Assembly: GCF_020520425.1 (NCBI RefSeq)
Contig: NC_079489.1
Coordinates: forward strand, 18,314,001-18,378,000
Origin: Spinacia oleracea
Lineage: Eukaryota > Streptophyta > Magnoliopsida > Caryophyllales > Amaranthaceae
Length of the DNA stretch: 64,000 nucleotides
Direction of reading: 5' to 3'
Part shown: piece by piece, positions 60,956 to 64,000 of the stretch
Position numbering within the stretch: position 1 is the stretch's first letter
How the letters are laid out: each line of letters starts with the position of its first letter
The notes under the pieces: generated by a model
Database searches by the model: none
Told to the model about the DNA's origin: nothing
The model's input: only the letters and a program-made list of their open reading frames with translations
Translations under genes and position numbers: made by a program

Positions 60956-63515
60956 TAGGTGTGTTTTAGGAAAGATTTGAAGGAGTTTATTATCCTTGAT
61001 ACCATATGATCATGATCACATGGGAAACCATATTAAATATTTGAAAAGAAAAAAAAATACAATGGTCCCATCATAAGAAGAAGAATTACATGCCCATAAT
61101 CATAATAAATGGACAAAGATAGGCTAAAACATGATTACTAACCAAGGGTATGAATACTTTCCACACCTTCAACAAGGTATTATTGCTAATATACATTCAT
61201 AATTCCTTTTATTTTTATTTTAAAAAGTAATAAAAAAAGAAAAAAGAAGTTTAAGAACTTTACTTTTTCTTCCTTTCCTTTCGGGCCATTTTGAATCACT
61301 CTGAATAACATTGGAGCCTGCCATAATAATTTAAAGAAGCTGTTTTATTTTTATGTTTTTTATAAAATATTTTATTTATTAAAAAAAAGTGAATAAAGAA
61401 AGGAAGGTCACATTGCAAAGTTGCCAACCCATTCTTCAAAATTTTGAAGTTAAAAGTTTCTCTATTTACTTCTTATTAGCTTGTCTAATTTTGTGTGTTT
61501 TCTGAAACAAATGAACTTGCTCTGTCATCAAACTCTGCTTCTTCTTTCTTCTTCTGGGTGCTTTGTTCATGCAAGATCCCAAGACCTCAACAAGGTACTT
61601 ACTCACCCTTAATCCTTTCCATCATAATGCTTTGTTGATTGCGTGCTTTTGTTGTTTGGTGTCACATGCATCACCGGTTTAAATTACATTATCAGCGTGA
61701 CAACTGATTCAAACTTAAGGAATACTTTCTTGTTTGGCATTTTAATGCTTGAAAATTTGAACTTTTTGTAATGATATTTGTTACAAACTTAAAATCATAA
61801 ACATAGCAAGTTAGCAACCACATTAGAATACTCCATAGAATATAGTTACACAATTCGGAATTAATTGTCACATTGTCGTCATGAAATCCATAATACATAC
61901 CACATAATTAGTTAAGGATACATTATGATTCCGCTACTCCGTTAAAAAAGAAGTGTATTTCATTTGGACATTCCAAAAATAACATTTCTGTCATCAGAAA
62001 TTTGAACATGAGAATTACCAGATTAATTAAGATGATTTAGTCCACTAATTTCCTACAAATCATGCTTAATTGAGTAGATTTTGTATTTTCAAGCCTCCCC
62101 TGATTGCGTCACTAATAAATTCAGTAACCCCAGTTGATAATTATGGTTTCATTTTCGTCACTAATCCCAAACCAAAACTGTTTCCAGACAAGTGTCAGTT
62201 TTTTCCTTCCATGATTGTTTCTTCAGGTGTTGTTAGGCAGCTAGCTTGGTGTTGTATCTCTAATTTCAATTAATGAAATCCAATTATTGTACATACAAAA
62301 ATGATTTGTGATTAGTTTACTCGATAATTCTTCAATCAGCCGCCTAATACGGCATTAAGAGTCTGACGACATACAAGTCTAATAACCAAAGTTCCATCAG
62401 AACATCAATTGATAATAATTGGAGTGAATCACCACCTATGTGGAAAAAAAACAAAAATAACTAAAAAGAACTGAAACAGCAACAACGAAAGGGAAAGCAC
62501 ACAAACAGAAAGCAAAAACAAAAACAAACAGCAACAACACGTCTACACTACATTATTCAATTCTAACCACTCCTAGTCCTAACTACACTTGTCTGAGGAC
62601 TCCGGCACCATCTTCGACCGAACAAGTCCACTAATCCGGGTGCCTGGGAGGCCGGGACTCATATATATCATAATATCGTATATGAGTACAATTACGAGTA
62701 TATCCTTACTATCCTCTATTAATATCTTCCAATAAAACGGCTTGAAAAACCTTTGGAGGCTGCATAAGAATTTCCGATTTCTTTCCCAATGAACACCTTA
62801 ATTGGTGACTAATCTGGTGCACGATCAGCTTCTGTAACCAATTCGCCCTATTACTTCTTTTTTTTAGCTTTAATGTGGGATAATTAGTTTCAACTGAAAT
62901 TGTGTCATTCTAGATTAAGTGATGTCAGAGCATAACAAGAGTCCCTCGATTGATTATAAATAAATCTTTCTTTCTTACATACTTTATTATAAGGCGTTAG
63001 AATTATTATGTCATAACTAATTTCGGATGAAGTTGAATAATATGGTATATTTTGAGGACAGTAAATAACAGTTAGTAAACGTTCTATAACTTTTTGGAGA
63101 TCACTGATGAGTGATGACACATCTTTTGTTTTTTGGAGGTCACACATCAGTTCATGTAACAAAATTGTTTTTTATTTTTCAAATTTGTCCGTTGCTTGTC
63201 GGTCCTACTTGTACCTTGATAATGATATGATGCACATTCACATACATACTCCGTATTGTCTAAATGGATAAATACAATCAAGTACTCCATAATAGAACAA
63301 AGGTCCACGTAATAGTGCATGTGTGTAATTCATTTGTGCTGATGATCGGAGTTTTGCCTAATTCAAATTTATTTTCTTCCAAGTATTTTGTATGATATAT
63401 ATTGTAAATAAGTGGACAAAAGAATAATTTTGAGGCCGGTTGTATATGAAAATCCTCAAGGAATAGCGAGAATTAAAGTGAATTATATGGTATACAACAA
63501 GTTTCTAAGTAAGTA
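60956..63515. other. Intergenic DNA, gene content unclear
   Basis: Apart from a possible first exon at 61,511 I see no coding region or repeat with defined ends. 62,440-62,540 is A-rich. The small open frames have no recognisable domain. Confidence 0.45.
61511..61594 (+). CDS. Possible first exon of an unidentified gene
   Basis: MNLLCHQTLLLLSSSGCFVH followed by ARSQDLNK ends at a consensus-like donor (AACAAG|GTACTTACT). The hydrophobic start resembles a signal peptide, and TC-rich leader-like DNA precedes it. I could not find a following exon, so the call is weak; chance is possible. Confidence 0.2.
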
Positions 63516-63770
63516 CTACCTCCGTTTCAAAAAGATCTTTACAGTTACTATATGCACGGAGTCCAATGCAATATTTAACTATTAATAGATTCAATTTCGT
63601 ATGTGAAAAAATCATAAAAGTTTGATATTTTGAAAATTCATCCCGAGACCAATCTAACAAGATCTTACATGTAACATTTTGATGTATATAATGGTGAGAA
63701 TTTACGGTCAAAGTTTTTATACTTTAGACACATTTTTCAAAGCGTAAAGAACTTTCTGAAACGGAGGTAG
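63516..63770. mobile_element. Stowaway-like MITE, family S2, copy 2 (255 bp)
   Basis: CTACCTCCGTTTC at the left, GAAACGGAGGTAG at the right, TA on each side. The body is highly similar to the copy at 7945-8193. Confidence 0.9.
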
Positions 63771-64000
63771 TAGTAAATATTTTCAACAATAAAAAACAAA
63801 TTGTATTGAATGTGCTAAAAACTTTACATCGATTTCTAACCAAGCTACCAATAATTAAGGTGATCGATGTCACATGAAACTTGGACATGCAATCTCAAAG
63901 TTCTTGTAAGAGCGAGTATAATGTTATACGGTACACTTGTCATGTCTAATGTTTAAATGGCATCCTTCACTATTAGTATATGGTTGGTGACTTGGTCTGG
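63771..64000. other. Intergenic DNA at the window end
   Basis: No gene or defined repeat seen. Confidence 0.5.

Noticed and set aside
62070-62273. 67-aa plus frame
   Set aside because: No recognisable domain, splice context or leader.

Overview
The window is plant nuclear DNA: AT-rich, with GT-AG introns, widely spaced genes and many layers of transposable elements. The gene models and SINE/MITE types fit a eudicot. Frequent 'tactccgta' and 'ctccctccgt' words would suit Caryophyllales (the spinach, beet and quinoa group), but that placement is an inference. There are no prokaryotic operons, CRISPR arrays, rRNA or tRNA genes.

Layout. 1-590: end of an LTR-type sequence. 590-13,000: a dense nest of elements. 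It holds Stowaway-like MITEs, a hAT-type MITE with a perfect 8-bp duplication, three Helitrons or Helitron ends, antisense LTR-like DNA, a 2.7-kb solo LTR lying inside a Helitron, a 0.5-kb heptanucleotide array and a tRNA-derived SINE. 13,590-27,766 (-): an 18-exon gene for a 597-aa TM-C2-GRAM-VASt protein, very like Arabidopsis BAGP1. 28-30.3 kb: MITE-rich intergenic DNA. 31,596-35,215 (+): a 7-coding-exon aldo-keto reductase of the plant AKR4C type (315 aa, intact tetrad), with an antisense LINE piece in its third intron. 36,607-36,774 (+): a possible 55-aa one-helix membrane protein. 40,914-47,095 (+): a 5-exon gene for a 491-aa, probably nuclear, plant protein of unknown function. Its long third intron holds exon-like and coding-like relics. 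50,388-56,166: a hAT-like repeat split by a young, nearly whole Ty1/copia element. 58,243-59,907: a Mutator-like non-autonomous element with a perfect 11-bp duplication and inner 495-bp duplications. The remainder is intergenic DNA with MITEs.

The three main genes do not form a pathway. The BAGP1-like protein belongs to membrane-linked immune and autophagy control, the reductase detoxifies reactive carbonyls, and the third gene looks like a nuclear regulator. I found no convincing new molecular system. The points most worth a second look are the nested insertions whose target duplications can be read exactly, a set of very small poly(A)-type retroposition scars, the frame-breaking exon-like block in the third gene, and the 55-aa protein.
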